From assembly GCA_964652025.1 (NCBI GenBank), contig CAZYZX010000006.1, forward strand, positions 124,001 through 188,000: 64,000 bases of DNA, in the 5' to 3' direction. A program made the position numbers and the translations under genes. The DNA is from JAEXOD01 sp964652025. GTDB taxonomy: Bacteria; Bacteroidota; Ignavibacteria; Ignavibacteriales; Melioribacteraceae. Shown in pieces: positions 29,473 to 38,999 of the stretch (position 1 is the stretch's first letter; each line of letters starts with the position of its first letter). The notes beneath the pieces were generated by a model that ran no database searches, had not been told where the DNA came from, and worked only from the letters and a program-made list of their open reading frames with translations.

Positions 29473-31134
29473 ATGAATGATAGATACCTTAAAATTGACA
29501 ATTTTATAATTCCAACTAGTTTATATCAAGAATTTATTAATAATGAAACATTTGAAAATTTAAAGTATTATTCCTCATCGATAATGAAAATAATAAATTC
29601 TACAATAAAAGAATTTATTTTTTAATAGTATTGAAAAAACAAAGGTACCTTCAGAAATAATTAAAAAAAAATATACTTTCCAAAAATATCATTACTTTGG
29701 TTATGTAAATTCTGTTATAGTAATTAATAAAAATTATTACTTTAAATTAAAAGAAACTAAATATTTTAAGAATACATCCCTAAACCTTTCTTATTATTAT
29801 AATGATGAACTTAAAAAAGACCCTAATTTATTAATAAAACTAATAAACGCAGTATTTCCTATTAATTTTATTGATGTAGATATTTTATCATTACAGATAT
29901 TTTTTTATGTAACAAATTTATTCATAATAAATTTTATAAAAAATGGGTTAATTGAAAAAAAGATAGTTAGTCAATCCGATATAACTCATAATAAATATAC
30001 TGAGATCTTAGGTCAAAAAGTGTTTATTGTACACCATATAAAAATAAAAAACTGTACGCTTTTGTTATACAATGAAAATATAAATTTTGTAAATTCTAGA
30101 GAGTCTGCATATTTTTATGAGTGTATTACAAATCATGTACCTTATTTTATTATACCTCAATTATTAATTACTTATAGATTAAAAAATGCTAATTTTAAGC
30201 TATATCATAAAATTTTAATTAAAGCAAATAATAAATTAAGGGAGGTGCATGCTCCTCAGAAAACTTTAAAACAAGCACAAAGAATATCTTTGTTTTTTTT
30301 GAATCATACTGGCAAAAACATTACAAAGCTAAACAATTTGCCTATATTTCAGGGAGTTCAACGTTAAAGTGTGTTCAATCTCATTGACTTACAGAAAATA
30401 AATACTTATATAAAACTGATATTAGTAATTTTTTTGATAATATATCTGATATTGAAATATTTGATAATGTACCTTATTTAAGTAGTTTAAAAGATAAATT
30501 TCGAGAAGATTTTTTATATTCATTAAGAGAAAATAGTCAATCAGGTATTTACCAGGGGGCACCTTTAAGTGGTATTATTAGTAATTATGTGTTATATAAT
30601 CCTCTTATTGAGTTATCAAATTTTTTAAATAAAATTTATGCAGCTTACAAGTTTTTTGTAACTGCATATGCTGATGATATAATTATAAGTTCCGAGAAAA
30701 AAATTAATAAAAGTTTATTGACAAATTTATTAATTCATTTTCTTAGGCAAAGAAATAAGAATTATAAACTTAAAAAAGAAAAAACATTTACTTTCACAAA
30801 AGGAAACAGGCATATTTTAGGGATTAATTTCAATTCTCCCAAATCTACTTGTTATTTGACAAAACCTAAAAAATACAAAAAAGAAGTATATTTTAGACCG
30901 TTAATAGAAAAATATTTACATTGTAAAATTAACAAAAGAATTCTAAATCAATTTGTTGTTGGCAAATTAAATGAGTGCTTGCGATATGAGATTTATAATT
31001 TTTATAATTCAAAAATTATTGATAACAATATAAAGTTTTATCCACTTCATCGATATATATTTAAATTTAGTAATTATAATTTGTTAAAAAATGTTGGATT
31101 AAGGTTTATTGATAAAGAAAAATTTAAGTTTTAA
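29473..31134 (+). pseudogene. Retron-like reverse transcriptase, broken by two frameshifts and a stop codon
   Basis: Starting at ATG 29473, a chain of about 553 residues can be rebuilt across three lesions. A +1 slip lies at the T6 tract 29618-29623. A one-base deficit lies at the T8 tract 30293-30300. An in-frame TGA is at 30385-30387. The rebuilt C-terminal half shows RT motifs: LREVHAPQKTLKQAQR, FAYISGSS..H (retron NAxxH-like region), LYKTDISNFFDNIS (first catalytic Asp), YQGAPLSGIISN (like QGAPTSPxxSN) and AYADDI (catalytic YADD), then HILGINFN where retrons have VTG. About 270 N-terminal residues match nothing I know. It is very AT-rich. Retron-like is the best guess; a DRT/Abi-type RT is possible. 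Confidence 0.75.
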
Positions 31135-31170
31135 TTGTTTATTCTATTAACTATCTAATTTATTGAAATA

Positions 31171-31857
31171 TTATTTCCCCGCAATAGCTTCTTTAAACCA
31201 TGTGGTGATTAATGTGGGGCGAGTAATGGCACTACCAACTACTATTGCATAGGCACCACAATCCATAATTTTTTTTGCCATTTCGGGGGTATTAATTCTG
31301 CCTTCTGCAAAAACAGGAGTATTAATTGCGTTTACAAGTTTCTTAACAAGCTCATAATCGGGTTCGTTAGTTTTTAAGTGGCTTGTATAGGGTGTGTAGC
31401 CGCTTAAAGTAGTGCTAATGCAATCTGCGCCAGCATCTGCGCAAGCTACACCTTCTTTAAAGGTGGAGATATCTGCCATTACTAAAACATTGTAACGTTT
31501 TTTTACTTCTTTAATAAATTCGCTACCTGTAATGCCTTCTCTTAATCTATTAGTGCCATCAATGGCTATAATATGGGTATTTATTTTTAGTAATTCTTCA
31601 ACTTCATTAAAGCTGCCTGTAATTCTTACTGTTCCATCATCAAACTTATTTTTTATTAATCCAATAACCGGAACATTTACATTTTTAATTATTTCCTCAG
31701 TTTTGGCAACTCCTTCGCTACGTATTGCAGCAGCACCACCTTTTACGGCAGCAATTGCAAACATTGTTACACCAGCTGGGCTATTAAACGGACTGTCGCC
31801 TTCTGCTTGGCAGCTAACTATTAATTTATGCTTTAATTGTTTTATAATTTCGCTCAT
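31171..31857 (-). CDS. nanE: N-acetylmannosamine-6-phosphate 2-epimerase-like protein (NanE)
   Basis: A 228-residue TIM-barrel of the NanE family, which converts ManNAc-6-P to GlcNAc-6-P. It shows LIVSCQAEGDSPFNSP, AAAIRSEGV, VIGLIKN, IAIDGTNRLR, VMADISTFKEGVACADAGADCISTTLSGYT, and VFAEGRINTPE with a phosphate-binding GAYAIVVGSAITRP. The start overlaps the stop of the flavoprotein gene by 4 bases (ATGA), so it is the last gene of a minus-strand operon with a hydantoinase-like gene and a permease. No other sialic-acid gene is nearby, so its role here may be different. Confidence 0.88.
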   Translation of the reverse strand: MSEIIKQLKHKLIVSCQAEGDSPFNSPAGVTMFAIAAVKGGAAAIRSEGVAKTEEIIKNVNVPVIGLIKNKFDDGTVRITGSFNEVEELLKINTHIIAIDGTNRLREGITGSEFIKEVKKRYNVLVMADISTFKEGVACADAGADCISTTLSGYTPYTSHLKTNEPDYELVKKLVNAINTPVFAEGRINTPEMAKKIMDCGAYAIVVGSAITRPTLITTWFKEAIAGK

Positions 31858-32660
31858 ATTATTTTTTGTAGTTTATTAATAAAATTAATACTCTCTTGTA
31901 AAATATTACTATGGTGAGAAATATTTATCTCTTGTAAAGGATTAAACAAAAAAGAATTTGATTTTACAGTGGGGATTAAATAAGTAGATAGCGGTAAAAG
32001 CTCAATTCTATAATTTTTTTCGGTTAATAATTTTGTTAGGTTATTAACAAGTTCGTGGGAATTAATTTCAACTTGCAATATATCATCAAAATTTATTTCA
32101 TATGCACAAAAATATCTACCATTAGAAATTTGATGCACAAAGATTGGACTTAAAATTTTATTTAAATCTGTTGGTGTACACTCTTCCTTTAAAGTTAAAA
32201 AATAAATACCTTTATTATAAAAAATATTCCCATGTAGATATTCTAAATATAAATTATCGCTACAATCAAAAATTTTATCAGCATATACAGTTAACATCCC
32301 ATCTTTACCAATAAGGTTAATCTTATTTTTTATAATAGAAACAGGGGATACATGGAATAATGGTTGTATGTTATGGCTAACAAGAATATCTTGTAAAGCA
32401 AATTTTAATTTTTCTGGATTGATAATTTTTTTTTCTGGTGCATTACTTTTAAAAAAAATATCATTAAACTCGGCTAAATCAATATAATCTATGTTTTGTA
32501 ATAATACTAAATTTTCTGTAATAGCACCGCCTAAAAAACCATATTTATTAATTAATAATACACTATAATTTTTTTTTGCTAAATAAGCTGCAGTAAGCAC
32601 TCCTTTTACAGAGCCACCAAAAATTGCATAATCAAAAACTTTATTACCAAAAATTTCCAT
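31854..32660 (-). CDS. Small FAD-dependent oxidoreductase-like protein
   Basis: A 268-residue protein with an N-terminal dinucleotide-binding motif, YAIFGGSVKGVLTAAYLAKK (GGSxxG instead of GxGxxG), and NKYGFLGGAITENLVL, which recalls FAD-dependent oxidoreductases of the PF12831 type. A later DKIFDCSDN resembles the second FAD-contact strand. It is shorter than usual flavoproteins (about 400 or more), and the C-terminal substrate domain looks reduced. It lies between a hydantoinase-like gene (one base apart) and nanE (ATGA overlap). Function is unknown; a role in the pathway of this operon is inferred only from position. Confidence 0.6.
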   Translation of the reverse strand: MEIFGNKVFDYAIFGGSVKGVLTAAYLAKKNYSVLLINKYGFLGGAITENLVLLQNIDYIDLAEFNDIFFKSNAPEKKIINPEKLKFALQDILVSHNIQPLFHVSPVSIIKNKINLIGKDGMLTVYADKIFDCSDNLYLEYLHGNIFYNKGIYFLTLKEECTPTDLNKILSPIFVHQISNGRYFCAYEINFDDILQVEINSHELVNNLTKLLTEKNYRIELLPLSTYLIPTVKSNSFLFNPLQEINISHHSNILQESINFINKLQKII

Positions 32661-32661
32661 G

Positions 32662-34815
32662 TTAATCCTTTTTTGCAGAAATTAAAATTATATTTTCATC
32701 ATCTGTAACTTTTGTTAATTCGTTATCTAAAAGAGCTAAAATTTGGGTTTGGTTAATTAGACCGCTATAGTCTAAAATTCGAGGACCTATTAGAACAAAA
32801 ATATCGGGCAGTAGGGCGCCTGCATCACCAAAAGTAGTAAGTTTTTCTATAACATCCACTACTAAATTTTTTAATTCCTTTTTATTTGTTAAGTAAGCAA
32901 AAGCATTATTTAGTTGTAGTCTAATTGTTCCTTCCTTATCTATAACCCTAATTTTATTAATTTCGTCTTTTATTAATCCCCACAAAATATTTTTTGTTTG
33001 TTTATAAGTAAAACAATAAATATGGTTAGTAAAACCGGTTAATCTTACATCTACGCGATTAGCCTTAAGTGACAATGCAGCAATATCAATTAATTTTTCT
33101 ACGGGTAGAATAGAAGAGGAAACATCTTTAGTGCGTAGCTCGCTATTACCCATAGCCGTAGCAATAACTTTATTATTTTTGCTATCAATTTCAACAGTAA
33201 CTTCTATACTATCAGGCACTGCACCCATTTCTACAACAGAATTATAAGCTTCTTTTTGTAACGCCAAAATATCTGCTTCAGTAGGTTTTAATATGCTTTT
33301 TTCAATTGAATCTCTAATCATTCCCAATGCTGCACCAATTGCAGAAATTACTTCTGTATTTTCAGCAATTTTATGATTAAAACCTAAATAATTTGCAGTA
33401 AAAGGAACAATAGCAGAGGCTCCACCACCTCCACCTAAAAATTCTATTAAATCTTTATCAAGCTTATATTCTCTAATAAGTTGTTTAATAATTGGGGCAA
33501 TTTTATCTGCAGAAATTTTTAAGATTTTATTTGCCAAATTTTTTGGGTCAATATTTAATTTTTTGGCTAATGTATTAATACAGTTATTAACAGATTGCAT
33601 ATTAGCAGCACCATGCCCAACTTCTTTAACTAAGTTTAGAAAGTAAGAAGCTTCAGTTGGTGTAATTGTGCAATTGCTATTTTTAGTTTTAATAGCTAAA
33701 TAATCCTCAGGGTCACCTTTTTTAGGTTGAATTAATTGTATATCAAAATCTAAAAATTCATTAGAATTATTGTTATAAGCAACATACTCTAAATTAGCAA
33801 TATGAGCACTACGAGGACCGACATCAATAAAATCGTTATTTTTAATTCTTGGAACGCTACCGCCGGCAATACCAATAGTTCTAACGTCAAGAGTGCGCAA
33901 AAATAAACGATTACCTGCAATTTGAGCAGTTTTAATTTGTGGTTTGCCATTTTTAATAACAGAAATATCTGTAGAAGTGCCACCAACTTCTAAAAAGATA
34001 GCATCGCTAACTTTTGCGTACATCATAGCAGCCGAAACACCAGCAGCCGGACCGCTTAGCATTGTTAAAATAGGGCGTTTGCGCATTTCGTCAATACTCA
34101 TAATACCGCCATCGCTACGCATAACCATAAGGGGTGCATTAATACCGCTTTTTCTAATAGCTTCTTCAGTTAGGTTAGCGGTGCTAAGCATTTTGGGCAT
34201 CATGCAAGCGTTTAATATTGCGGTTCTGGTTCTTACGCGTAAACCATAAAGGCGACTTATTTTGCTAGCTGCTGTAGAAAGTAATCCTAATTTTTCTGCA
34301 ATTGCAACAACAAACTCTTCATTTTGTGGATTATCAATTCCAAATGCTTCTGAGGCAACAATAACTTCTGCACCTCTCTCTAAAAGCAAATTAATTTTAT
34401 TTGTTACTAATTCTTCTGTAAGGGTTTGTTTTGTATCAATAAATTCATACTCAACGGGTAAAGTTTTATTTGGGGCAAGCAAAATATTATTTAAGTTAGT
34501 TTCTTTAATAACTCTGCTTTTTTCAAAACCTTTACCCATGCCAATAATACCAGTTTTAGCAACATCACCTTCTAATAAAGCGTTTGTTGCTTGTGTGGTA
34601 CTGTGGGCAATTAACTTTACTTCATCGGGAAGTATTTTACACTCCTCAATAAGTTTAAGCATACTTTCCACAACACCTTTTGCAACACCTTCTGCTGCAT
34701 TGTGGGTAGTAGGCACGCAAGCTTTACCAACAATAGAAAAATCTGCTATATTAATAGCAACTGCATGTGTAAAAGTACCACCAACATCTATACCTATTTT
34801 AATTTTCCTATTCAA
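32662..34815 (-). CDS. Hydantoinase/oxoprolinase family protein (HyuA-like)
   Basis: A 717-residue ASKHA-fold protein of the hydantoinase A/oxoprolinase family, whose members use ATP to open cyclic amides such as 5-oxoproline or hydantoins. Motifs: IGIDVGGTFTHA at the N-terminus, AHSTTQATNALLEG, MVMRSDGGIMS, LSGPAAGVSAAM, EVGGTSTDISV and FLGGGGGASAIVPF. I chose the TTG at 34815 because GGAG lies 8 bases upstream and the protein then begins just before the phosphate-binding loop. A longer TTG start at 34860 overlaps the permease gene. No HyuB-type partner gene is present. Confidence 0.85.
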   Translation of the reverse strand: MNRKIKIGIDVGGTFTHAVAINIADFSIVGKACVPTTHNAAEGVAKGVVESMLKLIEECKILPDEVKLIAHSTTQATNALLEGDVAKTGIIGMGKGFEKSRVIKETNLNNILLAPNKTLPVEYEFIDTKQTLTEELVTNKINLLLERGAEVIVASEAFGIDNPQNEEFVVAIAEKLGLLSTAASKISRLYGLRVRTRTAILNACMMPKMLSTANLTEEAIRKSGINAPLMVMRSDGGIMSIDEMRKRPILTMLSGPAAGVSAAMMYAKVSDAIFLEVGGTSTDISVIKNGKPQIKTAQIAGNRLFLRTLDVRTIGIAGGSVPRIKNNDFIDVGPRSAHIANLEYVAYNNNSNEFLDFDIQLIQPKKGDPEDYLAIKTKNSNCTITPTEASYFLNLVKEVGHGAANMQSVNNCINTLAKKLNIDPKNLANKILKISADKIAPIIKQLIREYKLDKDLIEFLGGGGGASAIVPFTANYLGFNHKIAENTEVISAIGAALGMIRDSIEKSILKPTEADILALQKEAYNSVVEMGAVPDSIEVTVEIDSKNNKVIATAMGNSELRTKDVSSSILPVEKLIDIAALSLKANRVDVRLTGFTNHIYCFTYKQTKNILWGLIKDEINKIRVIDKEGTIRLQLNNAFAYLTNKKELKNLVVDVIEKLTTFGDAGALLPDIFVLIGPRILDYSGLINQTQILALLDNELTKVTDDENIILISAKKD

Positions 34816-34834
34816 GTTAAAATCTCCACTAATA

Positions 34835-36298
34835 TTACATAAAATAAAAAGCAGCTGCAATTAACCCAGCTATTGCAATAATCCAAGTGTAAGGTAAAGT
34901 ATTCCAAAGCACTTTTTGCACATCTACGCGCATTTCGTTAGCAAGCCACACGTTATGCGTATTAGTTGGGTCGCTTATACCTTGAATCTGTCCAACAGAA
35001 AGTAATAAACCCATAATTGCGGCAGGATTTAATCCACTTGCTAAAAAAACAGCTGCAATGCCATAGCCCATTCCCCACACATTTAACGGACCTCTATAAA
35101 GTGCCAAGGGGGCAGCAATACTGAAATAAATAACATATTGGAACGCATTTTTAGGGACAATAAACTCTAACAAAGGTTTTAATAATTTTAGAACGGGCCA
35201 ATTCCCTTGATAATTAGATGGACCCATAATTGCAACAAGTAACATTCCAATGCCAAACATTAAAACAACTGCAGGCATTACAACGCCACCACCTTCAAAA
35301 ATAGAACGAATGAATAAATTTAATCTATTTTTTTTGTAAGTACTTAAAAATGCATAAATCAATCCAACAATAAAAGCAGCAATAAAATCGAAAGAAAACA
35401 TCATTATTAGTAATAGAGGAATAATTGGAATAAAATAACTGCACCAATGGACGTCTGTTTGGTTTTCGTTTTTACCAGTAATTGCTCTATAAAATGCAAT
35501 AATAAAAAGTAAAATTAAAAGAATAGCAACTAAATAAAATAACAATGTTTTTATATTATTAAATATTTGAAAAATAAATTGTTTAATATTTAATGGAAGT
35601 AAAAAATTAAATGTGTAAGTTAAAAGTCCAATAAAAACAATAAATAAAATAGAATAAAGGGCAATTTTTTTTAATTTAATTTCAGCACCATCGCGATAAA
35701 GTTGAATAGTAATGTAAAAAACAGCGGTAATAAAAGCTAAAAAGAAAATAACTAAAGCAAAAGATAAAATTTGCTGTTGGGAAAGTTTCATAACATCTTT
35801 GTAAACTGCCCAATTACCAACGTTTAAAGTACCACCAATACTAAGACCAAACAGAAAAATTCCTACAATTGTTAATTGACCAATACCAACGCTTGCCATA
35901 ATAGGTAAAACAATAGTAGCAACCATAATAATGGCACCTAAACCACCAAGTGTAGAAAATAATAAAATAATTAGCATAAGCATAATAACAGCAATTAGCC
36001 AAGGATTATCTCCGCTTAGCTCTGCACCTTTTTTTATAAAACTTTCTGCAACACCCGTTTTTTGTAAAATTACGCTAATCATACTACCAAACATTGCAAT
36101 AGTATAAGCACCATGAAGTTTTAAGGTTCCTTCACCAATAACATATTTCATAATATCACTAAAACTAACACCAGCAATAGAAGGCAAAATAAAAGCTAAT
36201 AAAGGAAGAGCTAAAATTGCGGGTATTTTACGTAAAAACATCAAAAAAGCGATTACTAAAAAAACTAATACAATAAATAAAGTTTGTAATATTTCCAT
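34835..36298 (-). CDS. Multi-spanning membrane transporter of unknown substrate
   Basis: A 487-residue hydrophobic protein with about 11-13 transmembrane segments. Two similar halves contain glycine-rich segments (FSTLGGLGAIIMVATIV; later GLLLSVGQIQGISDPTN), reminiscent of ion-coupled organic-anion permeases of the IT superfamily. I cannot assign a family firmly. The ATG at 36298 is preferred over an upstream TTG at 36319. It heads a minus-strand operon with the hydantoinase-like, flavoprotein and NanE-like genes, so it probably imports the compound they degrade. Confidence 0.7.
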   Translation of the reverse strand: MEILQTLFIVLVFLVIAFLMFLRKIPAILALPLLAFILPSIAGVSFSDIMKYVIGEGTLKLHGAYTIAMFGSMISVILQKTGVAESFIKKGAELSGDNPWLIAVIMLMLIILLFSTLGGLGAIIMVATIVLPIMASVGIGQLTIVGIFLFGLSIGGTLNVGNWAVYKDVMKLSQQQILSFALVIFFLAFITAVFYITIQLYRDGAEIKLKKIALYSILFIVFIGLLTYTFNFLLPLNIKQFIFQIFNNIKTLLFYLVAILLILLFIIAFYRAITGKNENQTDVHWCSYFIPIIPLLLIMMFSFDFIAAFIVGLIYAFLSTYKKNRLNLFIRSIFEGGGVVMPAVVLMFGIGMLLVAIMGPSNYQGNWPVLKLLKPLLEFIVPKNAFQYVIYFSIAAPLALYRGPLNVWGMGYGIAAVFLASGLNPAAIMGLLLSVGQIQGISDPTNTHNVWLANEMRVDVQKVLWNTLPYTWIIAIAGLIAAAFYFM

Positions 36299-36420
36299 AA
36301 AATTTCTTATTTTATACAAAAAAAATAATTTAATTTATAAAGTTAATAAAATTTATTTTTTTTACTAAAAAATTTATAAATTAATAAAGATATTGTAATT
36401 AATTAATTTTTGAGGTAAGA

Positions 36421-38049
36421 ATGTTAAACTATGTGTGGTTAGGATTATTATTATTAGGAATAGGTGTTGCCTTAGGAACGGATATTTTAGAGCAAAATCA
36501 AAACAAGTACAAAAATGGACAAGAATTAGCAGTAACTACTATATTTAATGAGAAATTAGACTTAAAAAGTACCAAAACTTATGATTTAGTAATTAAGTTA
36601 AGTAGAAAAGATTTTAATAAGTTTTATAATACTTTAGAAACAAGAGATATTGAGCAAAAGGCTAAAGTAACAATGGACCCTAAGAAAGGGAAAAATGTAC
36701 TTTTTATAAAGGCAGATGATAAAACCCCAGCTTTATGGAGTGAGATGGCAAAAATATCGGGCAAAGAAGATGATTTACTTGGTAGTATAAAATTTGGTAA
36801 TTTTTTGGATAGTGTTACTGTAAGTGCCAAAATAAAGTGGGAAGAAATATCCTTTGCAAAGATGAAGGAAGTTACAAGCAGTGCACTAAACTATGCAGCA
36901 ACTGCTGTAAACATTGCATTAGGTTTAATTGGCATAATGGCGCTATGGTTGGGAATAATGAAGATTGCTGAAGAGGCGGGCTTAATAAAAATAATTGCAA
37001 GAGTTGTTAGACCAATTACAAAACGATTATTTCCTGATGTACCAACAGACCATCCTGCTATGGGGTCTATGATAATGAACATTTCTGCAAATATGTTAGG
37101 ATTAGGTAATGCTGCAACGCCATTTGGGTTAAAAGCTATGGAGGAATTAAATAAGCTAAACCCGGATAAAGATACTGCAAGCAATGCAATGTGTACATTT
37201 TTAGCTATAAATACAGCGGGCTTAACTATAATACCCGCACAAGCTATTGCAGTGCGAGCAGCATCTGGAAGTAGTGACCCAGCATTAATAATTGGTACTA
37301 CAATATTTGGTGCTTTTAGTGCATTTGTTTTTGGTGTTACTAGTGCAAAAATAATGGAAAAATTTTCTGGTGGAAAAGGGGAGTTATCAAGTTGGTTTAA
37401 GTCCAACATTAAATTTTTTGGAATATCAATTTTAGTTATTGCTTTAATAATATTTTTAGGTGTTAGTGGGCTTCTTAAAAATCTTACATCTTTTATTTCT
37501 TTAGAAACATTTAAATCTGTTGTTACGGTTGTTTCAACACTTGCAATTCCGTTTATTATTTTATCTTTTGTTAGTTATGGTGCATTTAAAAAAGTTAAGA
37601 TTTATGAAACATTTATAGATGGTGCAAAAGAAGGTTTTAATGTTGCGGTTAGAATAATTCCTTACTTAGTAGCTATGTTAGTAGCAATAGGAATATTTAG
37701 AGCGGGTGGAGCAATGGACTTTTTAACAATGTTATTGCAACCGGTAACGGGTTTAATTGGTATGCCTGCCGAAGCATTACCAATGGCATTAATGAGACCT
37801 TTATCTGGTAGTGGTTCCTTAGGTATAATGGCAGAAATTATGAAAGTACACGGTCCAGATTCTTTTATTGGTATTCTTGCTTCTACATTATACGGTAGTA
37901 GTGAAACAACATTTTATGTAATTGCAGTTTATTTTGGTTCGGTAAATATCCGCAAAACAAGACATGCTTTGGCTGCGGGGCTTTTTGCAGATTTAGGTGG
38001 TTTACTTGCAGCAGTATTTATTGTTAGATTATTATTTGGAACATTATGA
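36421..38049 (+). CDS. Fused SpmA-SpmB-like nucleoside-recognition-domain membrane protein
   Basis: A 542-residue protein. A single N-terminal helix (residues 1-20) is followed by about 120 non-hydrophobic residues, probably outside the membrane. Residues about 158-320 resemble SpmA (GLGNAATPFGLKAMEEL, INTAGLTIIPAQAIAVR). Residues about 395-542 resemble SpmB (DGAKEGFNVAVRIIPYLVAM, RPLSGSGSLGIMAE, YGSSETTFYVIAVYF). In spore formers these are two proteins, but fused forms occur in non-sporulating bacteria, where the transport role is unclear. RBS GAGGTAAG. The last 4 bases overlap the next gene (ATGA). Confidence 0.85.
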   Translation: MLNYVWLGLLLLGIGVALGTDILEQNQNKYKNGQELAVTTIFNEKLDLKSTKTYDLVIKLSRKDFNKFYNTLETRDIEQKAKVTMDPKKGKNVLFIKADDKTPALWSEMAKISGKEDDLLGSIKFGNFLDSVTVSAKIKWEEISFAKMKEVTSSALNYAATAVNIALGLIGIMALWLGIMKIAEEAGLIKIIARVVRPITKRLFPDVPTDHPAMGSMIMNISANMLGLGNAATPFGLKAMEELNKLNPDKDTASNAMCTFLAINTAGLTIIPAQAIAVRAASGSSDPALIIGTTIFGAFSAFVFGVTSAKIMEKFSGGKGELSSWFKSNIKFFGISILVIALIIFLGVSGLLKNLTSFISLETFKSVVTVVSTLAIPFIILSFVSYGAFKKVKIYETFIDGAKEGFNVAVRIIPYLVAMLVAIGIFRAGGAMDFLTMLLQPVTGLIGMPAEALPMALMRPLSGSGSLGIMAEIMKVHGPDSFIGILASTLYGSSETTFYVIAVYFGSVNIRKTRHALAAGLFADLGGLLAAVFIVRLLFGTL

Positions 38050-38999
38050 GAGTATTTATAACAAGAGAAATACCAGAAATAGCGGTTGAGCTTTTGATTA
38101 AAAAAGGCTTAGAAGTAGATGTATTTACTAAAAATCGCTCTATAAACAAGGATGAATTAATTAAATTTGCCAAAGATGCTGATGGTTTAATTACATTGCT
38201 TTCTGATAAAATAGATAAAGAAATTATTGACCAATTGCCAAATTGTAAAGTAATTGCAAATTATGCCGTTGGTTATAATAATATTGATATAAAATATGCC
38301 AAAACAAAAAAAATTATAGTAACCAATACCCCCGATGTTTTAACTAACAGTACTGCAGATTTGGCGGTTGCTTTAGTTTTAGCATGTGCAAGGAACTTTG
38401 TTGAGGGGGAAAGAATGGTTAGGCGTGGCAAATTTAAGGGTTGGGCACCTAAACTGTTACTTGGTGTTGAATTGTATGACAAAACAGTTGGAATAATTGG
38501 TGCTGGAAGAATTGGAATAGAAACGGCAAAACGATTAAAGGCTTTTGGTACTAAAATTATTTATTACAGTAGAAAACGAAAAAAAGATTTTGAACTTGAA
38601 ACTAATGCAAAAAAAGTTGATTTAGAAACTTTACTTAGAACCTCAGATATAATATCTTTACACGTACCTTTAACAGAAGAAACAAATAATTTATTATCTA
38701 AGGAAAAATTAGAATTATTAAAGCCAAATGCCATATTAATAAATACCGCGCGTGGCGAGGTAATAGATGAAGAGTATTTAATAGAGATGTTGCAGAATAA
38801 TAGAATATTTGCAGCAGGCTTTGATGTATACCAAAATGAGCCAAATGTTAATAAAAAGCTATTAAAACTTAATAATGCTGTATTATTACCACATCTTGGA
38901 AGTGCAACAATAGAAGCAAGAAATAAGATGGCAGAATTGGCTGCAAAAAATGTAATAGGAGTGCTTTTAGAAAAAAAAGCTTTAACGCCTGTTAAATAA
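38046..38999 (+). CDS. D-2-hydroxyacid dehydrogenase (glyoxylate/hydroxypyruvate reductase-like)
   Basis: A 317-residue NAD(P)-dependent enzyme of the D-isomer-specific 2-hydroxyacid dehydrogenase family. Features: NYAVGYNNIDIKYAK, the Rossmann motif GIIGAGRIGIETAKRLKAFG near 156, HVPLTEETNNLL, INTARGEVIDEEYL (catalytic Arg), the FDVYQNEP Glu and the catalytic His in LLPHLGSAT. The order resembles GyaR/GrhP-type glyoxylate or hydroxypyruvate reductases. It is translationally coupled to the SpmAB-like gene by ATGA. Substrate is inferred from family resemblance only. Confidence 0.9.
   Translation: MRVFITREIPEIAVELLIKKGLEVDVFTKNRSINKDELIKFAKDADGLITLLSDKIDKEIIDQLPNCKVIANYAVGYNNIDIKYAKTKKIIVTNTPDVLTNSTADLAVALVLACARNFVEGERMVRRGKFKGWAPKLLLGVELYDKTVGIIGAGRIGIETAKRLKAFGTKIIYYSRKRKKDFELETNAKKVDLETLLRTSDIISLHVPLTEETNNLLSKEKLELLKPNAILINTARGEVIDEEYLIEMLQNNRIFAAGFDVYQNEPNVNKKLLKLNNAVLLPHLGSATIEARNKMAELAAKNVIGVLLEKKALTPVK

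Noticed and set aside
29606..29630. Programmed ribosomal frameshifting in the RT gene
   Set aside because: The T6 tract would need a +1 shift and the T8 tract a shift in the other direction, and a third lesion is a stop codon. Decay or sequencing error is simpler.
30020..30367. A separate 115-aa gene
   Set aside because: It is the middle segment of the broken reverse transcriptase read from an internal GTG; the frame is open upstream and no RBS is seen.
30589..31134. A separate 181-aa gene
   Set aside because: It begins at a GTG in the middle of the RT core (just after SGIISNY) and is the C-terminal piece of the same pseudogene.
34816..34860. A longer N-terminus for the hydantoinase-like protein from TTG 34860
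   Set aside because: The TTG at 34815 has GGAG at proper spacing, and the protein then starts just before the phosphate loop, as in relatives.
36891..37409. A 172-aa minus-strand ORF
   Set aside because: It lies opposite the SpmA-like domain, has no RBS or family match, and the plus-strand gene is clearly real.
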